DNA of 53,884 bases, taken from positions 1 through 53,884 of the forward strand of contig DASZZH010000034.1 in NCBI GenBank assembly GCA_035543335.1, in the 5' to 3' direction. The notes under the pieces are model-generated. The model searched no databases, was not told the DNA's origin, and worked only from the letters and a program-made list of their open reading frames with translations. Below, piece by piece: positions 33,079 to 45,314 of this stretch. Both the position numbers and the translations under genes were made by a program. Within the stretch, counting starts at the first letter, position 1, and each line of letters begins with the position of its first letter. Origin of the DNA: Burkholderiales bacterium. GTDB taxonomy: Bacteria; Pseudomonadota; Gammaproteobacteria; Burkholderiales; JAHFRG01.

Positions 33079-33353
33079 CAGGGTGTTGAAAAACTCTCCG
33101 GGAGCCGCGTTTGACACGAAAAATGCTCAGATGCAAGGCGCGCGACGAAGGTCGTAGCTAGGACTACGATGCCGAGGAGCGAAACGCAGCAGATGGGCAT
33201 TTTTCGTGCAAACCCGGATGGGGCGTGGTTTTCCGGGCGGTCTGCTTTGTCGCTCGCCTTGCGAATATGCAACGGCTATTCGACGCGGCTCGCTTCGCGC
33301 ATCCCATCCCGGAAAGCCGACGCCGCGGCCCCGTAGAGTTCTTCAACACCCTG
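33079..33353. mobile_element. Non-autonomous inverted-repeat element B (275 bases)
   Basis: Terminal inverted repeats of 19 bases with one mismatch: CAGGGTGTTGAAAAACTCT (33079-33097) and the complement of CAGGGTGTTGAAGAACTCT (33335-33353). The interior contains an inverted repeat (CACGAAAAATGC near 33115 and GCATTTTTCGTG near 33197) and a smaller hairpin (GTCGTAGCTAGGACTACGAT near 33151), so it can fold strongly. No coding potential. The core is homologous to element A but in the opposite orientation, and the termini differ completely. It sits between the MFS terminator and acnA. Confidence 0.82.
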
Positions 33354-33357
33354 CCAG

Positions 33358-33384
33358 CCCTCTCCCCGCTGCACGCGGAGAGGG
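33358..33384. repeat. GC-rich hairpin downstream of acnA
   Basis: Imperfect stem CCCTCTCCCCG / CGCGGAGAGGG lies 25 bases beyond the acnA stop. It has no T-run on the acnA side, so it may be a repeat or a pause and stability hairpin rather than a classical terminator. Confidence 0.5.
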
Positions 33385-33408
33385 GGAATCGGACGAACTG
33401 ACAGCAGC

Positions 33409-36261
<2,853 letters not shown>

Positions 36262-36344
36262 TGCTAACCCTTAAAAAGCTATCAGCTCCCGGCACTCGGC
36301 TTTCAGAGGATTTGCTGGCCGCTGATTGCCGACCGCCAAAAGAT

Positions 36345-37787
36345 TTAGATTACAAACAAATCCACAAATTCGTTGACCGGCGTGGCCTCCAGCCGCTTCC
36401 GGTCGAGACAAAGGTTGAGGATGGCTTTCTGCCGCTTGGCGGGGAAGCGGCGCGCCAGGTGGGTCTTGAACTTCTCAACCAGCAGCGGAATGCCCTCGGT
36501 GCGGCGGCGGCGGTGCCCAATCGGGTATTCTACTTCCACTTTCTCGGTCTTGCCGCCGTCCTTGAAGAATATTTGCACCGCGTTGGCAATCGAGCGCTTG
36601 TTCGGGTCCAGATAATCCTTGCTGTATTGTTTACTTTCCACGCATTCCATTTTGTCGCGCAACGCATCAATACGCGGGTCTTTGGCGACCTGGTCTTCGT
36701 AATGCTGCGCGGTAAGATTGCCGAAAATGAGACCAATCGCCGTCATGTATTGAATGCAGTGGTCGCGGTCGGCGGGGTTGTGCAGCGGCCCTTTCTTGTC
36801 GATGATGCGGATGGCCGATTCGTGGGTGGTAATCGTCACTTTCTTGATATCGTCCAAACGGTTTTTGACTTGGGGATGCAGCTGCAATGCACATTCTACT
36901 GCCGTTTGCGCGTGGAATTCGGCGGGAAAGGAAACCTTGAACAACACGTTTTCCATAACGTAGAAACCGTAGGGACGCTGGAACTTGAATTCCTTGCCCT
37001 TGAACAGCACGTCGTAGAAGCCCCAGGTCTTGGCGGTCAGCGCCGACGGATAACCCATTTCGCCCTTGAGCGTCATCAGCGCCAGGCGCACCGCGCGGCT
37101 GGTGGCGTCGCCCGCCGCCCAGGATTTGCGTGAGCCGGTGTTCGGCACGTGGCGGTAAGTGCGAAGCGATTGTCCATCCACCCAGGCTTGCGATACCGCG
37201 TCGATGATTTCATCGCGGCTGCCACCCAGTATTTTCATCACCACGGCCGTCGAAGCAACCTTAACCAACAGCACATGATCCAGGCCGACACGATTAAAAC
37301 TGTTTTCCAGTGCCAGCACCCCCTGGATTTCATGCGCCTTAATCATGGCGGTAAGCACATCGCGCATTACTTGCGGTTTTTTTCCTTGCGCCACGTTGTT
37401 GCGCGAAATCCAGTCGGCGGTAGCGAGAATCCCCCCCAGGTTGTCGGAAGGATGCCCCCATTCGGCAGCAAGCCAGGTGTCGTTGAAATCAAGCCAGCGG
37501 ATCATGCAGCCAATGTTGAACGCCGCCATCACCGGGTCGAGCTGGTATTGCGTGCCCGGAACTTTGGCGCCGTTGGGCACGATGGTGCCGGGAACAATGG
37601 GGCCCATGAGCTTGGCGCAGGCAGGGTAGGCGAGCGCTTCCAGCCCGCAACCCAGCGTGTCCATCAGGCAGTTGCGCGCGGTATCGTAGGCTTCCTTGCT
37701 TTTGATCTCGTATTTGCTGGCGTAGTCTGCGATATCGACCAGGACTTTGTCGGGCTTGGGGCGGATGTTGGAGATGTGGCTGGACAT
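36345..37787 (-). CDS. prpD: 2-methylcitrate dehydratase PrpD
   Basis: A 480-residue MmgE/PrpD-family protein (E. coli PrpD 483). Typical segments: [18 protein letters not shown] near residue 38, [32 protein letters not shown] near 90, [22 protein letters not shown] near 150 and [27 protein letters not shown] near 225. It dehydrates 2-methylcitrate to 2-methyl-cis-aconitate. It lies 14 bases after prpC and 83 before acnA on the same strand, so the cycle genes are probably one transcript. Confidence 0.96.
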   Translation of the reverse strand: MSSHISNIRPKPDKVLVDIADYASKYEIKSKEAYDTARNCLMDTLGCGLEALAYPACAKLMGPIVPGTIVPNGAKVPGTQYQLDPVMAAFNIGCMIRWLDFNDTWLAAEWGHPSDNLGGILATADWISRNNVAQGKKPQVMRDVLTAMIKAHEIQGVLALENSFNRVGLDHVLLVKVASTAVVMKILGGSRDEIIDAVSQAWVDGQSLRTYRHVPNTGSRKSWAAGDATSRAVRLALMTLKGEMGYPSALTAKTWGFYDVLFKGKEFKFQRPYGFYVMENVLFKVSFPAEFHAQTAVECALQLHPQVKNRLDDIKKVTITTHESAIRIIDKKGPLHNPADRDHCIQYMTAIGLIFGNLTAQHYEDQVAKDPRIDALRDKMECVESKQYSKDYLDPNKRSIANAVQIFFKDGGKTEKVEVEYPIGHRRRRTEGIPLLVEKFKTHLARRFPAKRQKAILNLCLDRKRLEATPVNEFVDLFVI

Positions 37788-37801
37788 TCAGTTGTTCCTG
37801 T

Positions 37802-38956
37802 TCACTTTCTTTTCTCAATCGGCACGTACTTCCGATTCTCCGGCCCAATGTAGTTCGCGCTCGGGCGGATGATCTTGTCGTCCACGCGTTGCTCGATGAT
37901 GTGCGCCGACCAGCCGCTGGTGCGCGAAATCACGAACAGCGGCGTGAACATCACGGTAGGCACGCCCATCATGTGGTAGGAGACCGCGGAGAACCAGTCG
38001 AGATTGGGGAACATTTTTTTCTCATTCCACATCACGGTCTCGATGCGCTCAGCGATTTGGAAGAGCCGCACGCTGTCCGCGTCCGTGGAAAGCCGGCGCG
38101 CGACTTCCTTGATCACCTGGTTGCGCGGATCGCCGGTGGTGTAAACCGGGTGGCCAAAGCCGGTGATAATTTCCTTGTTGGCGATACGGCGCTTGATGCC
38201 GGCTTCCGCTTCGTCGGAGGTTTTGTAGCGGCCTTGCACTTCGAACGCGACTTCGTTGGCGCCGCCGTGCTTGGGGCCGCGCAGCGCGCCAATCGCGCCG
38301 GTAATCGCCGAGTAGACATCGGAACCCGTGCTGGCGATTACCCGGGCGGCGAAGGTGGAAGCATTGAATTCATGTTCGGCGTAAAGAATCAGCGAAGTCT
38401 GCATTGCGCGCTCATGCAGCGCGGAAGGTTTTTTGCCGTGAAGCAGATGCAGGAAATGCCCGGCGATGGAATCATCATTACTTACCGCCTCGATGCGTTT
38501 GCCCGATGCCGTGTAGTGATACCAGTAGAGCAGCATCGAGCCGAATGAAGCCATCAGCCGGTCGGCGATATCGCACGCACCGGCGGGGTTGTGATCGTCT
38601 GGTTCAGGAAAGATGGTGCCCAACATCGAACAGCCCGTACGCAGCACATCCATCGGATGAGCGGATGCTGGCACGCATTCCAGCGCTTTTTTCACATTAT
38701 CCGGAATCTGGCGCAAGCTCTTCAGCTTTTTTTTGTAGGCGTCAAGCTCGGTCTGCGTCGGCAGTTTTTCGTGCACCAGCAAATAAGCGATTTCCTCGAA
38801 GGCCGCCACATCCGCGAAATCCAGAATGTCGTAGCCGCGATAATGCAAATCGTTGCCGGTGACACCGACAGTGCAGAGAGCCGTGTTGCCGGCGGTGACG
38901 CCGGACAGCGCAACCGACTTCTTTTTCTTCACTTCAGGCACTGGCTGCGCGCTCAT
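37802..38956 (-). CDS. prpC: 2-methylcitrate synthase PrpC
   Basis: A 384-residue type I-like citrate synthase fold. It opens with a lysine-rich tail then [29 protein letters not shown], which is the PrpC pattern. Active-site histidines lie in AEHEFNAST and [27 protein letters not shown] is the conserved substrate segment. It condenses propionyl-CoA with oxaloacetate. The start overlaps the prpB stop by four bases. A separate true citrate synthase is at 45315. Confidence 0.96.
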   Translation of the reverse strand: MSAQPVPEVKKKKSVALSGVTAGNTALCTVGVTGNDLHYRGYDILDFADVAAFEEIAYLLVHEKLPTQTELDAYKKKLKSLRQIPDNVKKALECVPASAHPMDVLRTGCSMLGTIFPEPDDHNPAGACDIADRLMASFGSMLLYWYHYTASGKRIEAVSNDDSIAGHFLHLLHGKKPSALHERAMQTSLILYAEHEFNASTFAARVIASTGSDVYSAITGAIGALRGPKHGGANEVAFEVQGRYKTSDEAEAGIKRRIANKEIITGFGHPVYTTGDPRNQVIKEVARRLSTDADSVRLFQIAERIETVMWNEKKMFPNLDWFSAVSYHMMGVPTVMFTPLFVISRTSGWSAHIIEQRVDDKIIRPSANYIGPENRKYVPIEKRK

Positions 38957-39837
38957 GATTTCTCCTGCGCAAACAGTTCATCCAGTTTCTTTTCGTAGGC
39001 GTGATAATCAAGGTATTCGTACAAGTCGGCGCGGGTTTGCATCAGGTTGACCACATTCTTTTGCGTACCTTCCTTCCGCAGTACTTGATAAACCTTGAGC
39101 GCCGCCGCATTCATGGCGCGGAAGGCGGAAAGAGGGTAGAGCGCGAGACTGACATTGGCGGAACGCAACTCGTCAAGTGTAAACAAGGGTGTGGCGCCGA
39201 ACTCGGTGATGTTGGCGAGCACCGGCACCCTGACTGCGTCGGCGAACTGTTTATACATGTCAAGCGCGGTCATCCCCTCGGGGAAAATCATGTCCGCGCC
39301 GGCTTCGGCGCAGGCGCAGGCACGGTCGATTGCGGCTTGCAGGCCTTCCACCGCCAGCGCATCGGTGCGCGCTATTACCACGAAATCGGCATCGGTTTTG
39401 GCATCCACCGCGGCTTTGATGCGGTCCACCATTTCTTCCTTGGAGACGATGGCCTTGCCGGGACGATGGCCGCAGCGCTTGGCTTGAACCTGGTCTTCGA
39501 TGTGCATCGCCGCCGCGCCGAATTTGATCAGCGATTTCACCGTTCGCGCGATGTTGAAAGCGCTGCCGAAACCGGTGTCCGCGTCAACCAGGAGTGGCAA
39601 GCTGGTGACATCGGTAATGCGCCGCGCATCGGTGAGCACATCATCGAGTGTGCCGATGCCCAGATCGGGAAGACCGAGCGAGCCCGCCGCAACGCCGCCG
39701 CCGGAAAGATAAATTGCCTTGAAGCCGACTCGCTCCGCCATACGCGCACAATAAGCATTGATGCAGCCCGCTACCTGCAGCGGTTTTTCCTGAACGACGG
39801 CGGCGCGGAAGCGTGCGCTTGGCGAGACAGGGCTCAT
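38953..39837 (-). CDS. prpB: 2-methylisocitrate lyase PrpB
   Basis: A 294-residue ICL/PEPM-superfamily lyase. Signatures: [18 protein letters not shown] near residue 43, [19 protein letters not shown] near 82, [21 protein letters not shown] near 112 (catalytic Cys in the KRCGH motif), and [11 protein letters not shown]. It splits 2-methylisocitrate to pyruvate and succinate, closing propionate breakdown. It precedes and overlaps prpC, and follows mdh by 31 bases. Confidence 0.96.
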   Translation of the reverse strand: MSPVSPSARFRAAVVQEKPLQVAGCINAYCARMAERVGFKAIYLSGGGVAAGSLGLPDLGIGTLDDVLTDARRITDVTSLPLLVDADTGFGSAFNIARTVKSLIKFGAAAMHIEDQVQAKRCGHRPGKAIVSKEEMVDRIKAAVDAKTDADFVVIARTDALAVEGLQAAIDRACACAEAGADMIFPEGMTALDMYKQFADAVRVPVLANITEFGATPLFTLDELRSANVSLALYPLSAFRAMNAAALKVYQVLRKEGTQKNVVNLMQTRADLYEYLDYHAYEKKLDELFAQEKS

Positions 39838-39868
39838 GGGAGTTCCTTGGTTAGAAATGTGCGTCTGA

Positions 39869-40855
39869 TCAACCGAGCAGGTGCTTCACGCCGTCGCGCT
39901 CTTCCTGGAGTTCTTTAAGCGTCGCGCCCATTTTTTCTCGCGAGAAGCCGTCGATTTCCAGGCCTTTGATGATTTGATATTTACCGCCGGAACAGGTTAC
40001 CGGGAAGCCATAAATAATGCCTTCGGGAATACCGTAGCTGCCGTCGGAAGCAATACCCATGGTCACCCATTTGCCATTGGTGCCCTGCGTCCAGTCGCGC
40101 ATGTGGTCAATCGCGGCGTTAGCGGCGGAAGCCGCGGATGAAAGGCCGCGCGCTTCGATAACCGCCGCACCGCGCTTGCCTACAGTGGGGATGAAAATCT
40201 CGCGGTTCCATTTATCGTCGTTGATCATGGCTTTCACGCTCCGGCCATCAATGGTGGCGAAGCGATAATCCGGATACATGGTGGGTGAATGATTGCCCCA
40301 GACGACCAGTTTTTCTATCGAATCCACCGGCTTGCCGGTTTTAACGGCGAGTTGCGACAGCGCGCGATTATGGTCGAGCCGCAGCATGGCGGTGAAGGAT
40401 TCGCGTGGAAGACTGGGCGCGCTGTTCATGGCGATATAGGCGTTGGTATTGGCGGGGTTACCCACCACCAACACTTTCACGTTGCGGCTTGCCACCTCAT
40501 TGAGCGCGCGCCCCTGCACGGTGAAAATCGCGCCATTCGCTTCGAGCAAATCTTTTCTTTCCATGCCCTTACTGCGGGGACGGGCGCCGACCAGAAGCGC
40601 CGCATCGGCATCCTTGAATGCAGCTTTTGGATCGGGAGCGGCAGTCATACCGGCAAGCAGGGGAAAAGCGCAGTCCTCGAGTTCCATCATCACGCCTTTG
40701 AGCGCCGCCTGAGCTTTATCATCGGGAATCTCGAGCAACTGCAGGATCACCGGCTGATCCTTGCCCAACATTTCGCCACTGGCGATTCTGAAAAGAAGGC
40801 CATAGCCAATTTGGCCAGCGGCACCGCTAACCGCAACACGAACTGGTTTTTCCAT
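39869..40855 (-). CDS. mdh: Malate dehydrogenase
   Basis: A 328-residue NAD-dependent malate dehydrogenase of the cytosolic/actinobacterial type common in betaproteobacteria. The N-terminal [21 protein letters not shown] is the dinucleotide fold; [21 protein letters not shown] holds the substrate arginines; [12 protein letters not shown] and [13 protein letters not shown] hold the catalytic Asp/His. It regenerates oxaloacetate for both PrpC and GltA. As the first gene of the minus-strand run, it faces a divergent GntR regulator across a 218-base control region. Confidence 0.95.
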   Translation of the reverse strand: MEKPVRVAVSGAAGQIGYGLLFRIASGEMLGKDQPVILQLLEIPDDKAQAALKGVMMELEDCAFPLLAGMTAAPDPKAAFKDADAALLVGARPRSKGMERKDLLEANGAIFTVQGRALNEVASRNVKVLVVGNPANTNAYIAMNSAPSLPRESFTAMLRLDHNRALSQLAVKTGKPVDSIEKLVVWGNHSPTMYPDYRFATIDGRSVKAMINDDKWNREIFIPTVGKRGAAVIEARGLSSAASAANAAIDHMRDWTQGTNGKWVTMGIASDGSYGIPEGIIYGFPVTCSGGKYQIIKGLEIDGFSREKMGATLKELQEERDGVKHLLG

Positions 40856-40862
40856 TTAAATT

Positions 40863-41026
40863 ATATGAATCATATCATTAAGAATTTTTATTCAAGTTTA
40901 ATATGAGGATAAATTCAGGGTGTTTTCCGTGGTGAAGCAGGCTAGAAAAAGGCCGCATAAATTCTTGGCATGGTATGAAATAACCCCTGTCCCTGTCAAT
41001 CAATTATTATATCTTATAAAAGATAT
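40863..41026. promoter_or_regulatory. Divergent mdh / GntR control region with palindromes
   Basis: Two palindromes lie in this AT-rich gap: ATATGAATCATAT (40863-40875, arms ATATGA/TCATAT around one base), just before the mdh start, and ATATCTTATAAAAGATAT (41009-41026, seven-base arms ATATCTT/AAGATAT around ATAA), about 50 bases before the GntR gene. Either could bind the GntR regulator; the two differ in half-site, so perhaps only one does. No other gene is seen here. Confidence 0.5.
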
Positions 41027-41073
41027 ATAACATCATGGACGGGACGCCGATTTTGTGTTAGAAATTGAGGCCA

Positions 41074-41808
41074 ATGAACCACGCCAATCCATCCCCGGCT
41101 TTTCGCCCTCTCTACCAGCAGATCAAGATCCTGATCACCCAAAGGCTGATTTCCGGGGAGTGGCGTCCGGGGGAAGCGATTCCCAGCGAAACCGAGCTGG
41201 CCTCACGCTATAACGTAAGCCAGGGCACCGTGCGCAAGGCGATTTCCGAACTCGCCGATGAAAACCTTCTGATCCGCCACCAGGGCAAGGGCACTTTTGT
41301 TGCCTCACACACTGAGGAGCGGCGCCAGTTTCATTTCGTGCGCATTACCTCGGACAAAGGCGGGGCGATTTATCCGGAAGGGGAGCTTCTGGAATGCCGG
41401 CGCGGCAAGGCTGATAGCGCCACGGCAAAACTCCTGGAAATCCACAGCGGCGCCTCGCTGGTAGTGATCCGCCGTTTGCTCAAGGAATCGGCAAAGCCGG
41501 TGCTGCTGGAAGAAATCCGCGTACCCGCCGCGTTGTTTAAGGGTCTTAACGACGAAGTCATCAACCAGCACCGGTGCAAGATGTACAGTATGTTCGAGTC
41601 TGCCTTCGGCATTCGCATTACCCAAGTGGTCGAGCAACTCAAGGCGGTGGCTGCCAGCAGCGAGGCCGCCAAATTATTAAAGCTGGCCGAGGGTGCGCCG
41701 CTGCTTTCCATCGAGCGCGTAGCTTACACCTATGGGGATAAACCGGTAGAGTGGCGCAAAAGCCTGTGCAACGCCAAAGAACACTATTACATGAATAAAA
41801 TAGTATAA
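41074..41808 (+). CDS. GntR family regulator with UTRA domain
   Basis: A 244-residue regulator. The winged helix is at about residues 10-75 (PLYQQIKILITQRLISGEWR, IPSETELASRYNVSQGTVRKAISEL, LLIRHQGKGTFVA). The UTRA effector domain follows (about 90-240; LVVIRRLLKESAKPVLLEEIRVPA and LLSIERVAYTYGDKPVEWRKS). I chose the ATG at 41074; a TTG at 41065 is in frame. It lies between the divergent mdh-prp run and sdhCDAB, 25 bases before sdhC, so it may control central metabolism on both sides. The effector is unknown. Confidence 0.88.
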   Translation: MNHANPSPAFRPLYQQIKILITQRLISGEWRPGEAIPSETELASRYNVSQGTVRKAISELADENLLIRHQGKGTFVASHTEERRQFHFVRITSDKGGAIYPEGELLECRRGKADSATAKLLEIHSGASLVVIRRLLKESAKPVLLEEIRVPAALFKGLNDEVINQHRCKMYSMFESAFGIRITQVVEQLKAVAASSEAAKLLKLAEGAPLLSIERVAYTYGDKPVEWRKSLCNAKEHYYMNKIV

Positions 41809-41833
41809 GTCCATGTAATATAATTGAAAACTA

Positions 41834-42208
41834 ATGAGCAAAAAACGACCTAAATATCTCGATTTGCTGAAAATACGGCTGCCGCTTCCGGGGTGGGTTT
41901 CCATCCTGCACCGTATCAGCGGCGTGGCACTGTTTCTGTTCATTCCTTTTTTACTTTGGCTGCTGCAATTGAGCGTTGTTTCGCCGGAAAGTTTTGCCGG
42001 CTTCAAGTCCTCGCTGGCCAACCCGCTGGTGAAATTAATCCTGTTCGGCTTGCTGTGGGCGTTTCTGCACCACTTCCTTGCCGGCATTCGCTATCTGACG
42101 CTGGATGTACATTGGGGCACCGAGCTTTCCCAGGCGCGGGCGACCAGCGTAGCGGTATTGGTTGTGAGCATCGTGCTAACGCTGCTAATAGGGACGAGGC
42201 TATGGTGA
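41834..42208 (+). CDS. sdhC: Succinate dehydrogenase cytochrome b556 subunit
   Basis: A 124-residue membrane anchor with three helices. The start KKRPKYLDLLKIRLPLPGWV and the ILHRISGVALFLFIP segment (near residue 30) are typical; the haem-ligand His is in LHHFLAGIRYLTLD near 83. It is followed by sdhD with a seven-base overlap. Confidence 0.93.
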   Translation: MSKKRPKYLDLLKIRLPLPGWVSILHRISGVALFLFIPFLLWLLQLSVVSPESFAGFKSSLANPLVKLILFGLLWAFLHHFLAGIRYLTLDVHWGTELSQARATSVAVLVVSIVLTLLIGTRLW

Positions 42209-42549
42209 AGCGCATCGTCCTCGGCGCCCATCACGGCCTGCGTGACTGGCTGGTGCAGCGTGTGAGCGCGGTGGTGATGGTCGTCTACACGTTGATTGTG
42301 CTTTGTGTGCTGCTGGTCCAGCCGTCGCTGCAATATGCCGAATGGAAAGCGCTGTTCAGTGACCAGTGGATGCGTCTGGCAAGCCTGCTTTTTTTGTTGA
42401 GCATGTTTATCCACGCATGGATCGGCGTACACGACGTTCTCATGGATTACATCCAGCCAACCGGCGTGCGCTTGTTGCTCCAGGCGCCGGTAATTCTTGC
42501 ACTGATCGGCTATGCAGCGTGGTCAATCCAGATTCTTTGGAGCGTGTAA
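42202..42549 (+). CDS. sdhD: Succinate dehydrogenase membrane anchor subunit
   Basis: A 115-residue protein with three membrane helices. It begins MVKRIVLGAHHGLRDWLVQR, the conserved quinone-site region, and has MFIHAWIGVHDVLMDYIQP with the second haem-ligand histidine near residue 70. I use the ATG at 42202, which overlaps the sdhC stop. The frame remains open upstream but only as a shadow of sdhC. Confidence 0.93.
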   Translation: MVKRIVLGAHHGLRDWLVQRVSAVVMVVYTLIVLCVLLVQPSLQYAEWKALFSDQWMRLASLLFLLSMFIHAWIGVHDVLMDYIQPTGVRLLLQAPVILALIGYAAWSIQILWSV

Positions 42550-44313
42550 ATGGCGTTGGCGAAAAGAACATTTGATGCGGTGATCGTTGGCGGCGGCGGC
42601 TCCGGCTTGCGCGCTGCGTTGCAGCTTTCTGATGCCGGGTTGAAATGCGCGGTGCTGTCGAAAGTGTTTCCCACTCGCTCTCACACTGTCGCGGCGCAAG
42701 GCGGTATCGGGGCGTCACTCGGCAACATGGGCGAAGACAATTGGCTGTGGCACATGTATGACACGGTAAAGGGCTCCGATTACCTCGGCGACCAGGACGC
42801 GATTGAGTTTATGTGCCGCATGGCGCCGCAGGTGGTGTATGAACTTGAGCACTTTGGCATGCCGTTTGACCGCAACGAGGACGGCACTATTTATCAGCGC
42901 CCATTTGGCGGGCACTCGCGGAATTTCGGCGAGCGGCCGGTGCAGAGAAGCTGCTGTGCGGCGGATCGTACCGGGCATGCCATGCTCCACACCCTGTATC
43001 AGCGCAACGTGCGGGCCCGTACCCAGTTTTTCGTGGAGTGGATGGCACTCGATCTGATTCGTGACCCGAGCGGCCATGTGCTCGGCGTCACCACACTGGA
43101 AATGGAAACCGGCGAAGTGATGATTCTGCAAGCGCGTGCGACCTTGTTTGCTACTGGCGGGGCGGGACGCATTTATGCGGCGAGCACCAACGCTTTCATC
43201 AATACCGGCGACGGCCTGGGCATGGCGGCACGTGCCGGTATTCCGCTGGAAGACATGGAGTTCTGGCAGTTCCACCCGACCGGCATCGCCGGTGCCGGTG
43301 TGCTGATTACCGAAGGCGTGCGCGGCGAGGGCGGTTATCTGCTTAACAAGAACGGCGAGCGCTTCATGGAGCGCTATGCCCCCACCATGAAGGATTTGGC
43401 TTCGCGCGACGTAGTGTCGCGGGCCATGGCGACCGAAATCAAGGAAGGCCGCGGTTGCGGCAAAAATGCCGATTACATTTTCCTCAAGCTCGATCATCTC
43501 GGTCCGGAAGTGATCGAAAAGCGATTGCCCGGCATTCGTGAAATCGCCAGGAAATTCGCCAACGTCGACCCGGTGAAAGATCCGATCCCGGTGGTGCCGA
43601 CCTGCCATTATCAGATGGGCGGCATCCCGACCAATTATCACGGCCAGGTGATCGTGCCCAAAGGCGACGACATGGAACAGCCGGTGCCGGGCTTCTATGC
43701 GGCGGGCGAGTGCGCCTGCGCCTCGATTCACGGTGCAAACCGCCTCGGCACCAATTCGCTCACCGATCTTTTGGTGTTCGGCAAGGCGGCAGGCGACCAC
43801 ATGCTCAAGTTTCTCGAGGAAAACCCGAGCCACAAGAACCTGCCCAAGGACGCTGGCGATCTTACTCAGGCGCGGCTGACGCGGCTGGAAAGCCAGCAAA
43901 ACGGCGAGAATGTTTATACCGTGGCGGCGGAAATGCGCAAGACCATGCAGGCGCATTGCGGCGTGTTCCGCTTTCCTGACTTGCTGAGGGAAGGCGTGAA
44001 AAAAATCAGGGAAATCGTTGAGCGCGTGAAGCACACAGAAATCAAGGACAAGAGCAAGGTGTTCAATACCGCGCGCGTGGAAGCACTGGAGCTTGATAAT
44101 CTGATCGAAGTAGCGCAGGCCAGCGTGATTTCCGCCGAGGCGCGCAACGAGTCGCGCGGCGCGCACGACCGCGTTGATTTTCACAAGCGCGACGACATCA
44201 ACTGGCTCAAGCATACCCTTTACTATAAAGACGGCCAGCGTCTGGTCTACAAACCGGTGCATTTGAAACCATTGACCGTCGAGACGTTTAAACCCAAAGC
44301 CCGCGTCTATTAG
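42550..44313 (+). CDS. sdhA: Succinate dehydrogenase flavoprotein subunit
   Basis: A 587-residue flavoprotein that oxidises succinate and carries covalent FAD. The FAD site is in [21 protein letters not shown] and the flavin-linked His in SHTVAAQGG near residue 45. Active-site segments are [22 protein letters not shown] near 242 and [24 protein letters not shown] near 390. The start immediately follows the sdhD stop. Length matches E. coli SdhA (588). Confidence 0.97.
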   Translation: MALAKRTFDAVIVGGGGSGLRAALQLSDAGLKCAVLSKVFPTRSHTVAAQGGIGASLGNMGEDNWLWHMYDTVKGSDYLGDQDAIEFMCRMAPQVVYELEHFGMPFDRNEDGTIYQRPFGGHSRNFGERPVQRSCCAADRTGHAMLHTLYQRNVRARTQFFVEWMALDLIRDPSGHVLGVTTLEMETGEVMILQARATLFATGGAGRIYAASTNAFINTGDGLGMAARAGIPLEDMEFWQFHPTGIAGAGVLITEGVRGEGGYLLNKNGERFMERYAPTMKDLASRDVVSRAMATEIKEGRGCGKNADYIFLKLDHLGPEVIEKRLPGIREIARKFANVDPVKDPIPVVPTCHYQMGGIPTNYHGQVIVPKGDDMEQPVPGFYAAGECACASIHGANRLGTNSLTDLLVFGKAAGDHMLKFLEENPSHKNLPKDAGDLTQARLTRLESQQNGENVYTVAAEMRKTMQAHCGVFRFPDLLREGVKKIREIVERVKHTEIKDKSKVFNTARVEALELDNLIEVAQASVISAEARNESRGAHDRVDFHKRDDINWLKHTLYYKDGQRLVYKPVHLKPLTVETFKPKARVY

Positions 44314-44321
44314 GAGCAGAC

Positions 44322-45017
44322 ATGCGATTCAGCATTTTCCGCTATGACCCGGACCAGGACGCCAAGCCCTACATGCGGGATTACGACATCCAGCTCGAGC
44401 CCGACGACCGCATGCTGCTCGACGCGCTGGAGCGAATCAAGGCGGTGGACGATTCGCTTTCCTTGCGCCGCTCCTGCCGTGAAGGGGTGTGCGGCTCGGA
44501 TGCGATGAACATCAACGGCAAGAACGGCCTGGCCTGTGTCACCCGGCTTGCCGAGTTAAAGGAACCGGTGGTCTTGTGCCCGCTCCCTGGCTTACCGGTG
44601 ATTCGCGACCTGATTGTGGACATGTCGCAGTTCTTCAAGCAGTACAACTCGATCAAGCCCTATGTCGTCAACAACGATCCGCCGCCCGAGAAGGAGCGGC
44701 TGCAGTCACCCGCGGACCGCGAGAAGCTGAACGGGCTCTATGAGTGCATCCTGTGCGCGTGTTGCACGACTGCCTGCCCCTCGTTCTGGTGGAACCAGGA
44801 CAAGTTTGTCGGCCCGGCGGGCTTGCTGATGGCCTACCGTTTCATCGTGGATTCCCGCGACCGGGCGACCAACGAGCGGCTGGATGATTTGGAAGACCCG
44901 TACCGGCTGTTCCGCTGCCATACCATCATGAATTGCGTGGACGTTTGCCCGAAAGGGCTAAATCCGACGCGCGCTATAGGTAAAATCAAGGAGCTTATGG
45001 TCAAGCGCAGCGTATGA
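44322..45017 (+). CDS. sdhB: Succinate dehydrogenase iron-sulfur subunit
   Basis: A 231-residue Fe-S protein. The 2Fe-2S ligands are in SCREGVCGSDAMNINGKNGLAC near residue 50; 4Fe-4S and 3Fe-4S ligands are in CILCACCTTACPSFWWN near 143 and CHTIMNCVDVCPKGLNP near 200. It passes electrons from SdhA to the haem/quinone anchor. It lies eight bases after sdhA and overlaps sdhE. Confidence 0.97.
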   Translation: MRFSIFRYDPDQDAKPYMRDYDIQLEPDDRMLLDALERIKAVDDSLSLRRSCREGVCGSDAMNINGKNGLACVTRLAELKEPVVLCPLPGLPVIRDLIVDMSQFFKQYNSIKPYVVNNDPPPEKERLQSPADREKLNGLYECILCACCTTACPSFWWNQDKFVGPAGLLMAYRFIVDSRDRATNERLDDLEDPYRLFRCHTIMNCVDVCPKGLNPTRAIGKIKELMVKRSV

Positions 45018-45253
45018 AAGGTGAAGATTTAATGCGTTTACGGTGGCAGTGCCGGCGCGGCCTGCTGGAGCTGGACTTGCTATTGAGCCGTTTTCTGGAC
45101 ACGCATTATGCAGGCTTGAGCAAGCCCCAGATCCGGGCGTTTGAACAGCTTCTCGATTATCCGGATCAGGAGCTTCTGGATCTGATCATGGCCCGGGCCG
45201 AGCCGGCGGATTCCGGTATCAACACGGTGTTGCGGCTGGTGCGTGGCAGCTGA
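45014..45253 (+). CDS. sdhE: FAD assembly factor SdhE
   Basis: A 79-residue helical protein: RLRWQCRRGLLELDLLLSRF near residue 6 includes the conserved RGxxE motif, followed by LLDYPDQELLDLIM. It promotes covalent flavin attachment to SdhA. Its start overlaps the sdhB stop (ATGA), so it is coupled to the sdh operon. Confidence 0.94.
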   Translation: MKGEDLMRLRWQCRRGLLELDLLLSRFLDTHYAGLSKPQIRAFEQLLDYPDQELLDLIMARAEPADSGINTVLRLVRGS

Positions 45254-45314
45254 GGCAATGGTTTGGACTCGCGCAGGGCAAGATAACAATCATGAATAAT
45301 CCAAGGAAATAATC

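Noticed and set aside
31187..33353. Classical composite transposon around the MFS gene
   Set aside because: Neither flanking element encodes a transposase and their outer ends are unrelated, so joint transposition by one enzyme is unlikely.
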